Part shown: one piece after another, positions 41,580 through 51,122 of the stretch
Numbering within the stretch: position 1 is the first letter of the stretch
Layout of the letters: each line of letters opens with the position of its first letter
NCBI GenBank assembly: GCA_036266995.1
Contig: DATAWX010000058.1
Span: 1-64,000, forward strand
DNA from: GCA-003244245 sp036266995
GTDB lineage: Bacteria > Actinomycetota > Actinomycetes > Mycobacteriales > Pseudonocardiaceae
Direction: 5' to 3'
DNA length: 64,000 nucleotides
Translations under genes and position numbers: made by a program
Notes under the pieces: model-generated
What the model saw: the letters and a program-made list of their open reading frames with translations, nothing else
Databases searched by the model: none
Told to the model about the DNA's origin: nothing

Positions 41580-43118
41580 CTAGGTTGCGCTGGCGGAGAG
41601 AGGATCGATGCGACGGGTCAGCAGGTAGGTCGGCAGCGCGGACACCGCGACCATGAGCGCGGCGTACGGGGCGGCGGCGCCGTAGGCCAAGCCGCTGGTG
41701 TACACCCAGAACTGGGTGGCCAGGGTCTGCAGGCCGGTGGGGCGCAGCAACAGGGTGGCGGTCAGCTCGGTGGTGGTGGACAGGAACACCAACGCCGCCG
41801 CGGCCGCCAACCCCGGCCCGAGCAGCGGCAGCGTGACCCGGACCAGCACGGTGATCGGGAGCCGGCCGAGACTGCGGCCCATCTCGGCTAGTCCCGGGGG
41901 GATCTGGGTCAACGTGGCGCGCAGCGCGATCAACGCCAGCGGCAGGAACAGCACCGCGTAGGCCAGGATCAGCAGCGGGGCGCTTTGGTAGACGATCGGC
42001 ACGTAGTGCAGCGCGAAGAACACCAGCGCCAGCGCCACCACCACCCCGGGTAGGGCACGCGCTAAGTAGGTGCTGCGCTCGAGCATGACGGTGAGCCGGC
42101 CATGATGGCGTACCGCGAGTAGCGCCACCGGCAGCGCCAGCAAGGTGGCTGCCGCCGCGGCCGCCGCGCCGAGAGTGAGGGTGTAGCCGGCGGCCGCCCA
42201 GATCGACGCTGGGGGCAGTGTGGTCGACCCACCGCGGATCAGCCAGTAGCCCAGTGAACCGATCGGGACCCCCAACGCGAGCGTGGCCAGCCCCGCGAAC
42301 CCGGCCAGCACCGGCACGGTGAGCCGTCCCAGCCGCACCGGTGACACCTGCCGGGCGGCGCCGCCGCCGATCCTGGCTTGCCGCGCGGCCCCGGTCAGCC
42401 GGGTCTCGCCGCCCAGCAGCGCCACACAGAGCACGATCAGGACCACCGACAGCAGGGCCGCGGCACCCGGGTCGAACCCGAGGTTGTACTCGGTGAAGAT
42501 CTCGGTGGCGAACGTCGGGTAGCGCACGATCGCGAACGCCCCGTACTCCCCGAGCAGGTGCAATCCCACGATCAGCGCCCCACCGAGCAAGGCAGGGAGA
42601 ATCTGTGGCAACGTGACCCGCCGGAACACCGCCCCCGGTCCCAGCCCCAGGGAGCGGGCGACCTGGTCCTGGGTCGGATCCCGGCCCCGCAGCATCGCTG
42701 CCACCGGCAGGTACACAAGTGGGTACAGTGATAACGTGGAGATCAACACTGCCCCACCGAAGCCGTACACGGCGCGGGTGAGCGACACCCAGGAGTAGCC
42801 GCTGACGAACTCGGGGATCGCTACCGGCAGCACCACCAGTACCCGCCACGTCCGCGCACCCGGAAGATCGGTGCGTTCGGTGCACCACGCCGCCGCCACC
42901 CCGACGACGATGCACAGCGCGGTCACGGCTCCTGTCAGTGCCGCGGTGCTGCCCAGCAGATGCACCACGGTCGAGCGCAGCAGCAGCGTCCGGGCCTGCG
43001 CCCAGCCCACCCCCCCGGCCTCGGCCAGCACGAACACCGCCGGCAACGCCACCACCGCCGCGGTCACCAGTCCGGCGCCAAGCAGCGGAAGCGGAACCCG
43101 GCGGCCGATCAGGGTCAC
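41580..43118 (-). CDS. fbpB: ferric iron ABC transporter permease, fused double domain
   Basis: The 512-residue permease has 12 predicted helices in two halves, each with the EAA-type loop (SLGLGPGAVFRRVTLPQILPALLGG and SLGRLPITVLVRVTLPLL). This is the duplicated form usual for FbpB. It overlaps the binding-protein stop by ATGA. It would carry iron from the lipoprotein FbpA across the membrane. Confidence 0.9.
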   Translation of the reverse strand: MTLIGRRVPLPLLGAGLVTAAVVALPAVFVLAEAGGVGWAQARTLLLRSTVVHLLGSTAALTGAVTALCIVVGVAAAWCTERTDLPGARTWRVLVVLPVAIPEFVSGYSWVSLTRAVYGFGGAVLISTLSLYPLVYLPVAAMLRGRDPTQDQVARSLGLGPGAVFRRVTLPQILPALLGGALIVGLHLLGEYGAFAIVRYPTFATEIFTEYNLGFDPGAAALLSVVLIVLCVALLGGETRLTGAARQARIGGGAARQVSPVRLGRLTVPVLAGFAGLATLALGVPIGSLGYWLIRGGSTTLPPASIWAAAGYTLTLGAAAAAAATLLALPVALLAVRHHGRLTVMLERSTYLARALPGVVVALALVFFALHYVPIVYQSAPLLILAYAVLFLPLALIALRATLTQIPPGLAEMGRSLGRLPITVLVRVTLPLLGPGLAAAAALVFLSTTTELTATLLLRPTGLQTLATQFWVYTSGLAYGAAAPYAALMVAVSALPTYLLTRRIDPLSASAT

Positions 43119-44161
43119 AGCAGTCCGGCCTGTTGCAGCATCGCGAGGCTGGACCGGCCGTCGCCGAGATCGGCAACGCTCAGCGCGGGTGGGTGGAGCT
43201 GGTCCAGCGGGCGCAGTGGCTGGCTGGTGATGACTCCGGACCCGAGGGGGTACTCGTAGCTGTCGGAGGTGCCGATGATGGTCTGGGCGGGCTTGCTGAC
43301 GAGGTAGGCCAGGAACTTCTGGGCCGCCGCATTGTTCTTGCTCGACGCCAGCACCCCGGCACCGGAGACGTCGACGAGGCTGCCGGGGTCGCCTGGGCCG
43401 AAGTAGTGCAACGCCGAGGCCGTCTTATCCGGCCCGAGCTCACGTTGCAGCCGGTACCAATAGTAGTGGTCGATCAGCCCGGTGGCGATTTCCCCGCTGT
43501 TGACCGCTGCGACCAGCGTCTCGTTGTCCGGGTACACCTTGGCGTTGGCCTTCAGATCGGCCAGCCACTGCTTCACAACGTCGGTGCCCTTGAGCTTGGC
43601 GACGGCGGTGAGGACCGGTTGGAAGTCGGTCTCGGTGGGGGCGTAGCCGAACTTGCCCTTCCACGCCGGGCCGGCCATATCCAGCACGCTGGCCGGCAAC
43701 TGCGCCTCGCTGGTCGCGGCGGTGTTGAACACCAGCGCCGCACTGCGCGCCGACACGCCCACCCACTGGCCTTGCGGCGAGTCGTACGCTGCGGGTACCG
43801 CGCTCAACGTGGCAGCATCGACCGGGCTGAGCAGGTTCTTCTCGCGCAGTGCCTCCAACGCGGGCGGGTTCTCCGCGTAGAACACATCCGCGGGGGAAGC
43901 GGACCCTTCCTGCAGGATCTGGTTCGCCAGTTCCGCCTCACCACCCGAGCGCAGCGCCACCTTGATCCCGGTCGCGGCCGTGAACCCGGCCACCAGCATC
44001 TGCGCGGTCTGCTCATGCTGGCCGCTGTACACCGTGATCGTCTGCCCGGCGGCCCCCTGAGTCGACGGCGCGCTACCGCAGCCGGCGACCACGAGCAGAC
44101 CGGCCAGCGCCAGGACAACCCAGGCCGACAACATCGTCCGGACACGGATTGTCCACATCAT
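43115..44161 (-). CDS. fbpA: ferric iron-binding lipoprotein
   Basis: The 348-residue product has a signal peptide ending in the lipobox VVAGC, the opening ITVYSGQHE, EADVFYAEN-like ASPADVFYAEN, and IDHYYWYRL with the paired Tyr that bind Fe3+ in FbpA proteins. ATG 44161 has GAGGAG upstream; the frame open to 44260 runs through the promoter. An IdeR-type box overlaps the promoter, so expression should rise in low iron. Confidence 0.9.
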   Translation of the reverse strand: MMWTIRVRTMLSAWVVLALAGLLVVAGCGSAPSTQGAAGQTITVYSGQHEQTAQMLVAGFTAATGIKVALRSGGEAELANQILQEGSASPADVFYAENPPALEALREKNLLSPVDAATLSAVPAAYDSPQGQWVGVSARSAALVFNTAATSEAQLPASVLDMAGPAWKGKFGYAPTETDFQPVLTAVAKLKGTDVVKQWLADLKANAKVYPDNETLVAAVNSGEIATGLIDHYYWYRLQRELGPDKTASALHYFGPGDPGSLVDVSGAGVLASSKNNAAAQKFLAYLVSKPAQTIIGTSDSYEYPLGSGVITSQPLRPLDQLHPPALSVADLGDGRSSLAMLQQAGLL

Positions 44162-44223
44162 GGGCGAGCTCCTCACACGTACGGCAGGGGGGCGCGCGTG
44201 GCGCCACCCATAAGGATGAAGGT

Positions 44224-44260
44224 TTAAGCAAGCCTCACCTAATTTATGTCCATATGTCAA
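44224..44260 (-). promoter_or_regulatory. DtxR/IdeR iron box and -35 of the fbp operon
   Basis: On the minus strand 44242-44224 reads TTAGGTGAGGCTTGCTTAA, matching 15 of 19 positions of the IdeR consensus. A perfect TTGACA -35 lies at 44260-44255, and the box covers the expected -10, so iron-loaded IdeR would block the promoter. Confidence 0.85.
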
Positions 44261-44390
44261 CCGATGAGTAGAGATCGTCTGCGGTGCAGCTGCCCAAACG
44301 GGTGATGCCGTGTGGGCCGGAGGCGACGGACCGACCTCGGATCTCGGCGGCCTACGCTGCTGCTAGCTACCAAAGAACTGGGAGAATGTG

Positions 44391-45065
44391 ATGAACACCG
44401 GGGTAGGCATGGCTGGGGCCGAGCGGACGCTGCAGCGCGTCGATCTCGGTGAGATCGACTACCTCGAGGCGATCGATGCGATGACCGGCTGGGCTGCCGA
44501 GCGGCGCGCGGGGACCGCCGGCGACCGGCTCTTCCTGCTCAGCCATCCCCCGGTCATCACCTACGGGCAGCGCACCGATCCCGCCGATCTGCACCGCGGC
44601 GACCATGAGATACCGCTGGTCGCGGTGGACCGCGGCGGGTATGCGACCTACCACGGCCCCGGTCAACTCGTGGGATACCTGGTCATGGACATCGGCGGTC
44701 AAGGCGCGGCCGACGTCGTGCGCTGGCTGGAGAACGGCCTGGTCAGCGCGCTGCGACTGCTCGGTTTCAGCGCCCACCGGCGAGATACCCCGCCGGGATC
44801 GTCCAGCCTCGTCGGCGTCTGGACCCCCGACCAGCGCAAGGTCGCTTCCATCGGCATGCGGATCCGCGGCGGAATCACCAGCCACGGCTTCGCCCTGAAC
44901 ATCGACCCCGACCTGCACGCGTTCGAACGGTTCACCGTCTGCGGGCTGCCGGAGGTCAGCATGACCTCGCTGCGCGAACTCGCCGACCAGACCGGCACAC
45001 CGCTTCCCACCGATGCCGCCGTCCGCGACGCCGTCACCGCTGCCCTGGTCGGGTGGGTCCCGTAG
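44391..45065 (+). CDS. lipB: octanoyl-ACP:protein N-octanoyltransferase
   Basis: LipB moves octanoate from acyl carrier protein to lipoyl domains. The 224-residue enzyme has RGGYATYHGPGQLVGY, Lys in RKVASIGMRI, SHGFALNI, and catalytic Cys in FTVCGLPEVSM. ATG 44391 has GGAGA at 44381-44385. lipA is not adjacent. The end of the gene abuts a decayed DUF222 gene. Confidence 0.93.
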   Translation: MNTGVGMAGAERTLQRVDLGEIDYLEAIDAMTGWAAERRAGTAGDRLFLLSHPPVITYGQRTDPADLHRGDHEIPLVAVDRGGYATYHGPGQLVGYLVMDIGGQGAADVVRWLENGLVSALRLLGFSAHRRDTPPGSSSLVGVWTPDQRKVASIGMRIRGGITSHGFALNIDPDLHAFERFTVCGLPEVSMTSLRELADQTGTPLPTDAAVRDAVTAALVGWVP

Positions 45066-45594
45066 TCCAGGGTCGCGACGCCGAGGCCGGCGCGCAGGGC
45101 GTCCCAGTCGATGGTGACGGTCAGGTGTGGGGGTTCGCCAGCGGTGGTGGGGCAGTCGTTGGCGGCGCGGGCCAGGCCGCAGACCTCCAGCAAAGCGTCA
45201 GCGTTGCGCTGCGGCGTGCTGCGCTCGTCGGGAATGGCGTCGGTGGCGGGACGGGGGGCGGCGAGTTGTTCGATCAACGACCGAAACGCCGCCCGGTGCT
45301 CAGCTTCGTCGCGATGGTGCGGGACTCCAACTCCGCGACCGCATCCAGCATCACCGAATACACCATCCGCGACACCGATTCAATATCCCGGACCTGATCC
45401 GGTAACCCCACGTCATCGCACCCAACAATCGCCTGACGCCACTGGTCGAGACAAGCGACCATCGCCTGCCTCGGATCCAGCTCCGTCTCGATCACGCCAC
45501 CATTGTCGCACCCACCCCCGACAGTCTCAGGACTCTCAAGAGCTGCGGACAAAAGAATTTCAGCGATGCGACGATTGACCGAAAGGGTCACCAA
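45066..45594 (-). pseudogene. remnant of a DUF222/HNH (13E12-type) gene
   Basis: Two frames carry successive parts of a DUF222 protein. 45594-45274 encodes an N-terminal part (MVYSVMLDAVAELESRTIA). 45277 down to about 45066 encodes a central part (LAAPRPATDAIPDERSTPQ, then HLTVTIDWDALRAGLGVATLDYG). The stretches that should lie between are missing and the HNH nuclease end is absent. The homology stops at the lipB stop codon. Confidence 0.75.
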
Positions 45595-45676
45595 AGTTGA
45601 TCACTGATTGCCACCGCGATGCGCTCGGGGTTGCCGTCGACCGGCGGTCCGGGACGTCACGGGGCAGGATTGGCGG

Positions 45677-46717
45677 GTGGCCGGTGCCTGGTTCGCCGGG
45701 CGGGAGCTGCCGCCCGACGCGTTCGCGGTGGTGATGGCGACGGGGATCGTGGCCGTCGCCGGGTACGACCACGGGTACTGGCGGCTCGGCCTCGCGCTGA
45801 GCATCGTCGCCGTGACCGCCTTCGTCGCCCTGGCAATTGCCTGTATCCGGTGGGCGACCAACCACCCGGCGCGAACCCGCGACCCCGACGTCGCACTGCG
45901 GATGTTCACCTTCGTCGCGGCCTGCGCGGTACTCGGCGCGCGCTTCAACGATCACCCAGCGGTTGTGTGGCTGCTCGGCGGGCTGGCGCTCGCGGGGTGG
46001 CTCGGGCTCGTGCCGCTGGCTCTGGTCGCTGCCGGTTCGCGGTCCGGCGCGGAGCTACGCCAGCAGGCCCGCGGCGCGTGGCTGCTGCCCAGCGTGGCGA
46101 CCGAAGGCCTGGCGATCACCGCGGCCGATCTCGCCATCCACGCCCGCGCTCCCTCGCTCGTCATCATCGCCACCGTGGTGTGGGTCTTGGGAATGGTGTT
46201 CTACCTGGTCGTGAGCGGGCTGATCGCCTGGCGGGTGCTCGCGAACCCGTTGCGACCTGACGAGGTGACGCCAGACAGCTGGATCCTGATGGGCGCACTG
46301 GCCATCACCGCGCTGGCCGGTGACCACATCCTCACCGCTGCGGGCACCCTGCGTGCACCGCCTGGCCTGCCGGACTGGGCCGGATCGGTGACGCACGGGG
46401 CGTGGGTGCTCGCCAGCCTTTGGATACCCGTGCTCCTCTACGCGCAACTGTGGCGGGCCGACCAGGTGGCCGGCTCGTTGCGGTATCAGAGTGCCTGGTG
46501 GGCGGCGGTCTTCCCGCTCGGGATGTATTCCGCGACCTGCGCGGCGACCGCTACCGACTTGCACCTGCGCTCGTTGCAGACCGTCTCCCTGGTCTTCTTC
46601 TGGATCGCCTGCACGGTCTGGGCGCTCGTCGCGGCCGGCGGGCTGAGGTCCGCACCAGGACGGTTCAGCCCGTCTGGAAGTCTGCCGTCGCGGTCAACAA
46701 CATGCTCTTCAGGGTGA
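45677..46717 (+). CDS. TDT/SLAC1 family transporter (TehA-like)
   Basis: The 346-residue protein has about ten membrane helices and starts with LPPDAFAVVMATGIVAVAG, the typical N-terminal helix of the tellurite-resistance/dicarboxylate transporter family. Substrates include anions and sulfite in relatives. GTG 45677 has AGGA upstream. Its 3' end overlaps the convergent S53 gene by 53 bp. Confidence 0.82.
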   Translation: MAGAWFAGRELPPDAFAVVMATGIVAVAGYDHGYWRLGLALSIVAVTAFVALAIACIRWATNHPARTRDPDVALRMFTFVAACAVLGARFNDHPAVVWLLGGLALAGWLGLVPLALVAAGSRSGAELRQQARGAWLLPSVATEGLAITAADLAIHARAPSLVIIATVVWVLGMVFYLVVSGLIAWRVLANPLRPDEVTPDSWILMGALAITALAGDHILTAAGTLRAPPGLPDWAGSVTHGAWVLASLWIPVLLYAQLWRADQVAGSLRYQSAWWAAVFPLGMYSATCAATATDLHLRSLQTVSLVFFWIACTVWALVAAGGLRSAPGRFSPSGSLPSRSTTCSSG

Positions 46718-48332
46718 GGGTGTGAGCGCCCCGGGTCAGCTTCACCAGTGCCGGGTCGACGGCGTAGGAGACCGATCCCAGAGTGTTGGCCGTGATGGTG
46801 GCAACGTGCTTGCCGTCGATGTCGAGCTCGACGGGGTGTTGGGGCAGGAAACCCGCCGCCAACAGGTACGTCGAGTCGCCGTTAGCCGTGACGGCGATGC
46901 TGTGCTGCAGCCGCGCCAACGCGTCGGCGGCCTGGCGTTGCAGGGAGTCGGAGCCGTTGTGAGCGCGGACTGCCGCGACGAGGTCCGGGACGAACTTGCT
47001 CGCATCGATCGTGCCCCAGCCGCTGGCCACATCGAATCCGGGACCGGCGGCGAAGCCGGGAATGGCCACTGGTTCAGCGGGCACCGAGTTGTTCCCGGTC
47101 ACGACGTCGGCGATTCCGGCGGACGTTGCTCGCGGACCCATGACCTCGTAGAGCACCTTGTTGATGGAACCGACGCTGCCATGGTTCAGCTGCGCAGCCA
47201 GCGCGAGCACTCCGGCGAACAGCGGTGCCGCCTCGGACGTCCCATTTTGGGCGTCCATGGTGATGTCGGGAACCGAGCGGGTCAGCGTGCCGACCCGAGC
47301 CTGGTAGTCCGGTCGCGGGTACACCGCCGAGTATCCGGCGCCCTCAGAGAACTTGCCCTGAGCCCACAACGGGTCGGGGCCCAGGCGCCGTCCCGAGGTG
47401 TCGATGTTGGGGACGCTGCCGCCCACCGCGGTAACCCAGGGTGAGTCATCCCACGTCCCGGTATCCGGCGTCTTGGTGGTATTCCCGCACTGCGCGCTGG
47501 CCACCGCCAGGTTCTGGACCACGCCACAGTCACCGGTCGCCACCATCACCGGGATTCCCGCCGCCGCCGCGGACAGCAGACCTGGGTCCTGGGCGGTGAT
47601 TTCCGCTTTCCCGTCGCTGTAGGTGCTTTCGCCCGTTCCGTCGCTGATCGAGATGGCGTCGGCCAGATGGTCGCGGCCGATGTACTCCAGTGCCTGCATC
47701 ATCTCCGGAGGCGCGACCTGGCTCGCGGCATCATCGGTGATCTCACTGTCCGCCGGGGTCGCGGTGATCAGTATCTTCGCGTACGGCGCGATCAGATGGG
47801 CGGCTTCCACGTCGAGCTCAAGCTCGCTGTGCCACGCCTCACACGAACCGTAGCTGCCCAGCGCGACCATTCCGGGCGGGCACTGAGCGGGCAGGTGACC
47901 GTTACCGGAGGGATAAACTGTCTGGATCTCCGGATCAGGTAGACCGTATTTCTGGTCGAACTTCTTGATAACGTCGTTGATTTGCGGATCGTCCCAGCCT
48001 TCGACCAGCGCGATGGTCGTTCCGGTGCCGTCGATGCCCTTCTTCCACAAGTCGCCGACATTGTAGTCGACGATGTCCTGCGGCCCCGGAGACGATTCGG
48101 CATCCTGCGCATAGTTCTTGGTCATGTTGTCCAGGACGGCGGTGAGCGTCTTGACGTGATCTGGGTTGAGCTGCACTTGCGGTGGCGCTTGGGTGGGCGG
48201 GGAGCTGTGCGCGCCGGCTGGACCTCCGGGTGTGCCAACCCCACTGCACGACGCCACGAACGCGAACGCGACCAACCCGCCAACGGCACTCGCTGCGCGC
48301 CGTCGCACCATACGCGCGGGCGACCCCGTCAT
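46665..48332 (-). CDS. secreted S53 family peptidase (lipoprotein)
   Basis: This 555-residue enzyme starts with Arg-rich residues, a hydrophobic helix and the lipobox VASC. It lacks a long pro-domain. Catalytic residues lie in ELELDVEAAH (Glu and Asp), VATGDCG (oxyanion Asp) and NGTSEAAPLFAGV (Ser). A C-terminal beta-rich extension of about 90 residues follows the catalytic domain. ATG 48332 follows GGTGGAG. Confidence 0.88.
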   Translation of the reverse strand: MTGSPARMVRRRAASAVGGLVAFAFVASCSGVGTPGGPAGAHSSPPTQAPPQVQLNPDHVKTLTAVLDNMTKNYAQDAESSPGPQDIVDYNVGDLWKKGIDGTGTTIALVEGWDDPQINDVIKKFDQKYGLPDPEIQTVYPSGNGHLPAQCPPGMVALGSYGSCEAWHSELELDVEAAHLIAPYAKILITATPADSEITDDAASQVAPPEMMQALEYIGRDHLADAISISDGTGESTYSDGKAEITAQDPGLLSAAAAGIPVMVATGDCGVVQNLAVASAQCGNTTKTPDTGTWDDSPWVTAVGGSVPNIDTSGRRLGPDPLWAQGKFSEGAGYSAVYPRPDYQARVGTLTRSVPDITMDAQNGTSEAAPLFAGVLALAAQLNHGSVGSINKVLYEVMGPRATSAGIADVVTGNNSVPAEPVAIPGFAAGPGFDVASGWGTIDASKFVPDLVAAVRAHNGSDSLQRQAADALARLQHSIAVTANGDSTYLLAAGFLPQHPVELDIDGKHVATITANTLGSVSYAVDPALVKLTRGAHTLTLKSMLLTATADFQTG

Positions 48333-48559
48333 GACTCCACCTCTCCCGTGCGTCGCTACCAGCCCCCTCCCCAACCGGGAGCAGATCATCAGCCTCATCA
48401 CTGAGGGTATCCTGCCGCTCCTCGCGGCCCCGTCGCGAACTCGACACCACCGACATTTTCAGCGACTGAAACGTACGTATCGTCGAGTTCACGGCAACCA
48501 CCGTCGGCTGGCGGAGCGGCAGGAAGCGGCGGGGGTGCGGATGCGGTAGGAAGACACGG

Positions 48560-49228
48560 GTGACCCCGCCGGAGGAGCACCTGACGTTCCCGGGTCGCCC
48601 GCTCGGGTGGACAGTTGCGGTCTGCGTCGTGGCCTTCGCAGTTGTGCTCGGGCTGGTCGCCGCCCACTGGCCCCCGTTGCTGACCGGGGACCAGGCCGCC
48701 GACAGCGCCGCACACGCCGACGTGTTAGCGCAGCCGTGGCTGCAGGCCGCGGCCCGGGCCGCCACCACCGCCGGCAGTTCCTTGGTCGTGGACGTGGTCG
48801 CCGCCGTTGTGGCCCTCGCGCTGCTGATCGCCAGATTGTGGCGTGGCGCGGTGCTGGTGGTGGTCGCTCGGCTCGGCGAACTGGCCAGCACGACGGCGGT
48901 CAAGGATCTGCTCGCCCGACCCCGGCCGACGTTGGTCGACCCGGTTGACCACGCGGCCGGCTACAGTTTCCCCTCCGGGCACGCCGCCGGGTCCGCCGCC
49001 GTCTACGGGGCACTGGTGCTGCTGGTCCTGCCGCGAGCCGCCCGCTGGGCTCGGGCGTTGCTGCTGGCCGCCGGGACGTTGCTCATCTGCGCCGTCGCCA
49101 CTTCCCGGGTGTTGCTGGGCGTGCACTACCCCAGCGATGTCGCCGCGGGCATGGCGCTGGGGCTCGCCTGGGTCGGCGTCGCCGCGCTTCTGGTCACCCG
49201 GTTCAGGCCGGGAGGCGTTGCGACGTGA
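48560..49228 (+). CDS. PAP2-family phosphatase
   Basis: The 222-residue membrane protein has the three phosphatase motifs KDLLARPRP, YSFPSGHAAG and SRVLLGVHYPSDV, with about six helices. Likely substrates are undecaprenyl diphosphate or other lipid phosphates. GTG 48560. Its end overlaps the convergent VWA gene by 26 bp. Confidence 0.88.
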   Translation: MTPPEEHLTFPGRPLGWTVAVCVVAFAVVLGLVAAHWPPLLTGDQAADSAAHADVLAQPWLQAAARAATTAGSSLVVDVVAAVVALALLIARLWRGAVLVVVARLGELASTTAVKDLLARPRPTLVDPVDHAAGYSFPSGHAAGSAAVYGALVLLVLPRAARWARALLLAAGTLLICAVATSRVLLGVHYPSDVAAGMALGLAWVGVAALLVTRFRPGGVAT

Positions 49229-50171
49229 TCAGGCCGGCGCCGGCCGCCGCCAGGCAGATCAGGGTGCCCAGGATGAGCCACGGCCTGCTGACGTCCTTGC
49301 GGACCGTCTGGTAGCCGATCTGTTGGTCGAGGGTGTCGTAGACCTGGTGGACCTGCTGGTTGCTCTGGGCCGGATAGAACTCGCCACCGGAGAGTTGCGC
49401 GACGCGGGCCAGCGAGTCGTCATCGACCGGCACCGGGGCCTGTTCGCCCTGGATGTCGACGGTGCCGTACGGGGTACCGAAGGAGATGGTGCTGATCGGG
49501 ATGTGCGCTGCCCCGGCTTGGGCCGCCACATCGAATTCGTCGCGGCCGACGTTCTGCTTGCCGTCGCTCATCAGCACGATCCGGGCCGGTGGTGGTCCCT
49601 GACCTTGCCCGGGGATGACTTGATTGAGCGCATCGATGGAGGCCAGGGCGGCGGCCAGGGCTTCCCCGGTGGCGGTGGACTCCGCGAGGGTGAGGTGGCT
49701 GACGGCCTGCACGGCTTGGGCTCGGTCGGTGTTAGGACTGACCAGCACGGTCGCGGTGCCGGCGAACGATTCCACCCCGAGGTTGATGCCGGCGGGCAGC
49801 CCGCGGACGAAGGATGTCGCGGCATCCTTCGCGGCGGCGATGCGGGTGGGCGAGACATCGGTGGAGTTCATCGACAGTGACACGTCGATGACTAGCATCA
49901 CGACCGCACGATTACGCGGGACCTGGGCATTCGCGGTAGGCCCAGCCAACCCGAGGGTCAGCAGCAGCAGCGCCATGATCAGCAGCACCGCGGGGATGTG
50001 CCGGGGCCAGCCAGGACGGCGGGGCGCAACGCGTTCGAGCATTTCCAGGTTGGCGAAACGCAGCAGGTAGCGGCGGGACCGCCGGCGGACCCACACGTAC
50101 CCGACCACCACTGCCGCGACGACCCCCAGCAACCCGAACCAGCCGGGTGCCGAGAATCCGCCCAACGCCAT
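49203..50171 (-). CDS. von Willebrand factor A domain membrane protein
   Basis: The 322-residue protein has two N-terminal helices, a VWA domain with the MIDAS motif DVSLSMNS, and a C-terminal helix. This is the BatA/Rv1481-like layout. The usual partner MoxR ATPase is not in the window. The function of actinobacterial members is not settled. Confidence 0.85.
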   Translation of the reverse strand: MALGGFSAPGWFGLLGVVAAVVVGYVWVRRRSRRYLLRFANLEMLERVAPRRPGWPRHIPAVLLIMALLLLTLGLAGPTANAQVPRNRAVVMLVIDVSLSMNSTDVSPTRIAAAKDAATSFVRGLPAGINLGVESFAGTATVLVSPNTDRAQAVQAVSHLTLAESTATGEALAAALASIDALNQVIPGQGQGPPPARIVLMSDGKQNVGRDEFDVAAQAGAAHIPISTISFGTPYGTVDIQGEQAPVPVDDDSLARVAQLSGGEFYPAQSNQQVHQVYDTLDQQIGYQTVRKDVSRPWLILGTLICLAAAGAGLITSQRLPA

Positions 50172-50313
50172 GTCAGGAGTGAACCTAACCAGTCATGCAA
50201 CCCCGGTGAGGTATGCCGAGACGGACGCATGCTCAAGTAACAGAATGTGACCACGGACACATTTCCGGTCACTCTCATGATCCTCACATCGAGGTGTCGC
50301 CAACCTCGCGCGC

Positions 50314-51108
50314 ATGACCATCAATCCCGAGCAGGTCGCGGCTGCGCCGCGAGCCCGCCAGATGCTGAACAAGGTTCCAGAAGTCACGATCTACTTCTGG
50401 GTTATCAAGGTGCTCGCCACCACGGTCGGCGAGACCGCGGCGGACTTCCTCAATACCAACCTGGGCCTGGGCTTGACCGGCACCAGCCTCGTCATGAGCG
50501 CCCTGCTGATTCTCGTGTTGTTCTTCCAGTTCGGAGCCCGCCAGTACGTACCCGGGATCTACTGGCTCGCGGTCGTGCTGATCAGTGTCGTCGGCACTCT
50601 GATCACCGATAACCTGACCGACAACTTCGGTGTCTCGCTGGAAACCACCACCGCCGTCTTCAGCATCGCCCTCGCTGCCACCTTCGCGGCCTGGTACGGA
50701 TGCGAGAAGACGCTGTCCATCCACACGATCTACACCACCCGCCGCGAAGGCTTCTACTGGTTGACGATCCTGTTCACCTTCGCCTTGGGAACCGCGGCCG
50801 GCGACCTCGCCGCCGAGCGGCTCAACCTGGGCTACTGGATCTCCGCGATCATCTTCGGCGGCCTCATCGCGATCGTGGCCGTCGCCCACTTCGGCTTCAA
50901 GCTCAACGTGGTGCTGGCCTTCTGGATCGCCTATATCCTCACCCGCCCGCTGGGCGCCTCGCTGGGTGACTACCTGTCACAGCCCTCCGACAGTGGCGGT
51001 CTCGGTCTGGGCACCGCCGCCACATCCGCGCTGTTCCTGGTCACGATCTTGAGCCTGGTCACCTACCTGACCGTCAGCCGAAAAGACGTGCTGGATCCAA
51101 CAAGCTGA
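50314..51108 (+). CDS. COG4705/DUF347 membrane protein, copy 1
   Basis: The 264-residue protein consists of four repeats of two helices with the motif KVPEVTIYFWVIKVLATTVGET and its echoes (FYWLTILFTFALGTAAGD; LAFWIAYILTRPLGASLGD). The family is linked to manganese homeostasis in some bacteria, but no role is fixed here. It heads a tandem pair with the next gene (14-bp gap). Confidence 0.85.
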   Translation: MTINPEQVAAAPRARQMLNKVPEVTIYFWVIKVLATTVGETAADFLNTNLGLGLTGTSLVMSALLILVLFFQFGARQYVPGIYWLAVVLISVVGTLITDNLTDNFGVSLETTTAVFSIALAATFAAWYGCEKTLSIHTIYTTRREGFYWLTILFTFALGTAAGDLAAERLNLGYWISAIIFGGLIAIVAVAHFGFKLNVVLAFWIAYILTRPLGASLGDYLSQPSDSGGLGLGTAATSALFLVTILSLVTYLTVSRKDVLDPTS

Positions 51109-51122
51109 TCGATTGGAGAGAA

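Noticed and set aside
41140..43176. 678-codon open frame opposite the iron permease
   Set aside because: It is Arg/Gly/Ala-rich and antisense to three motif-bearing genes; long antisense frames are expected at 70% GC.
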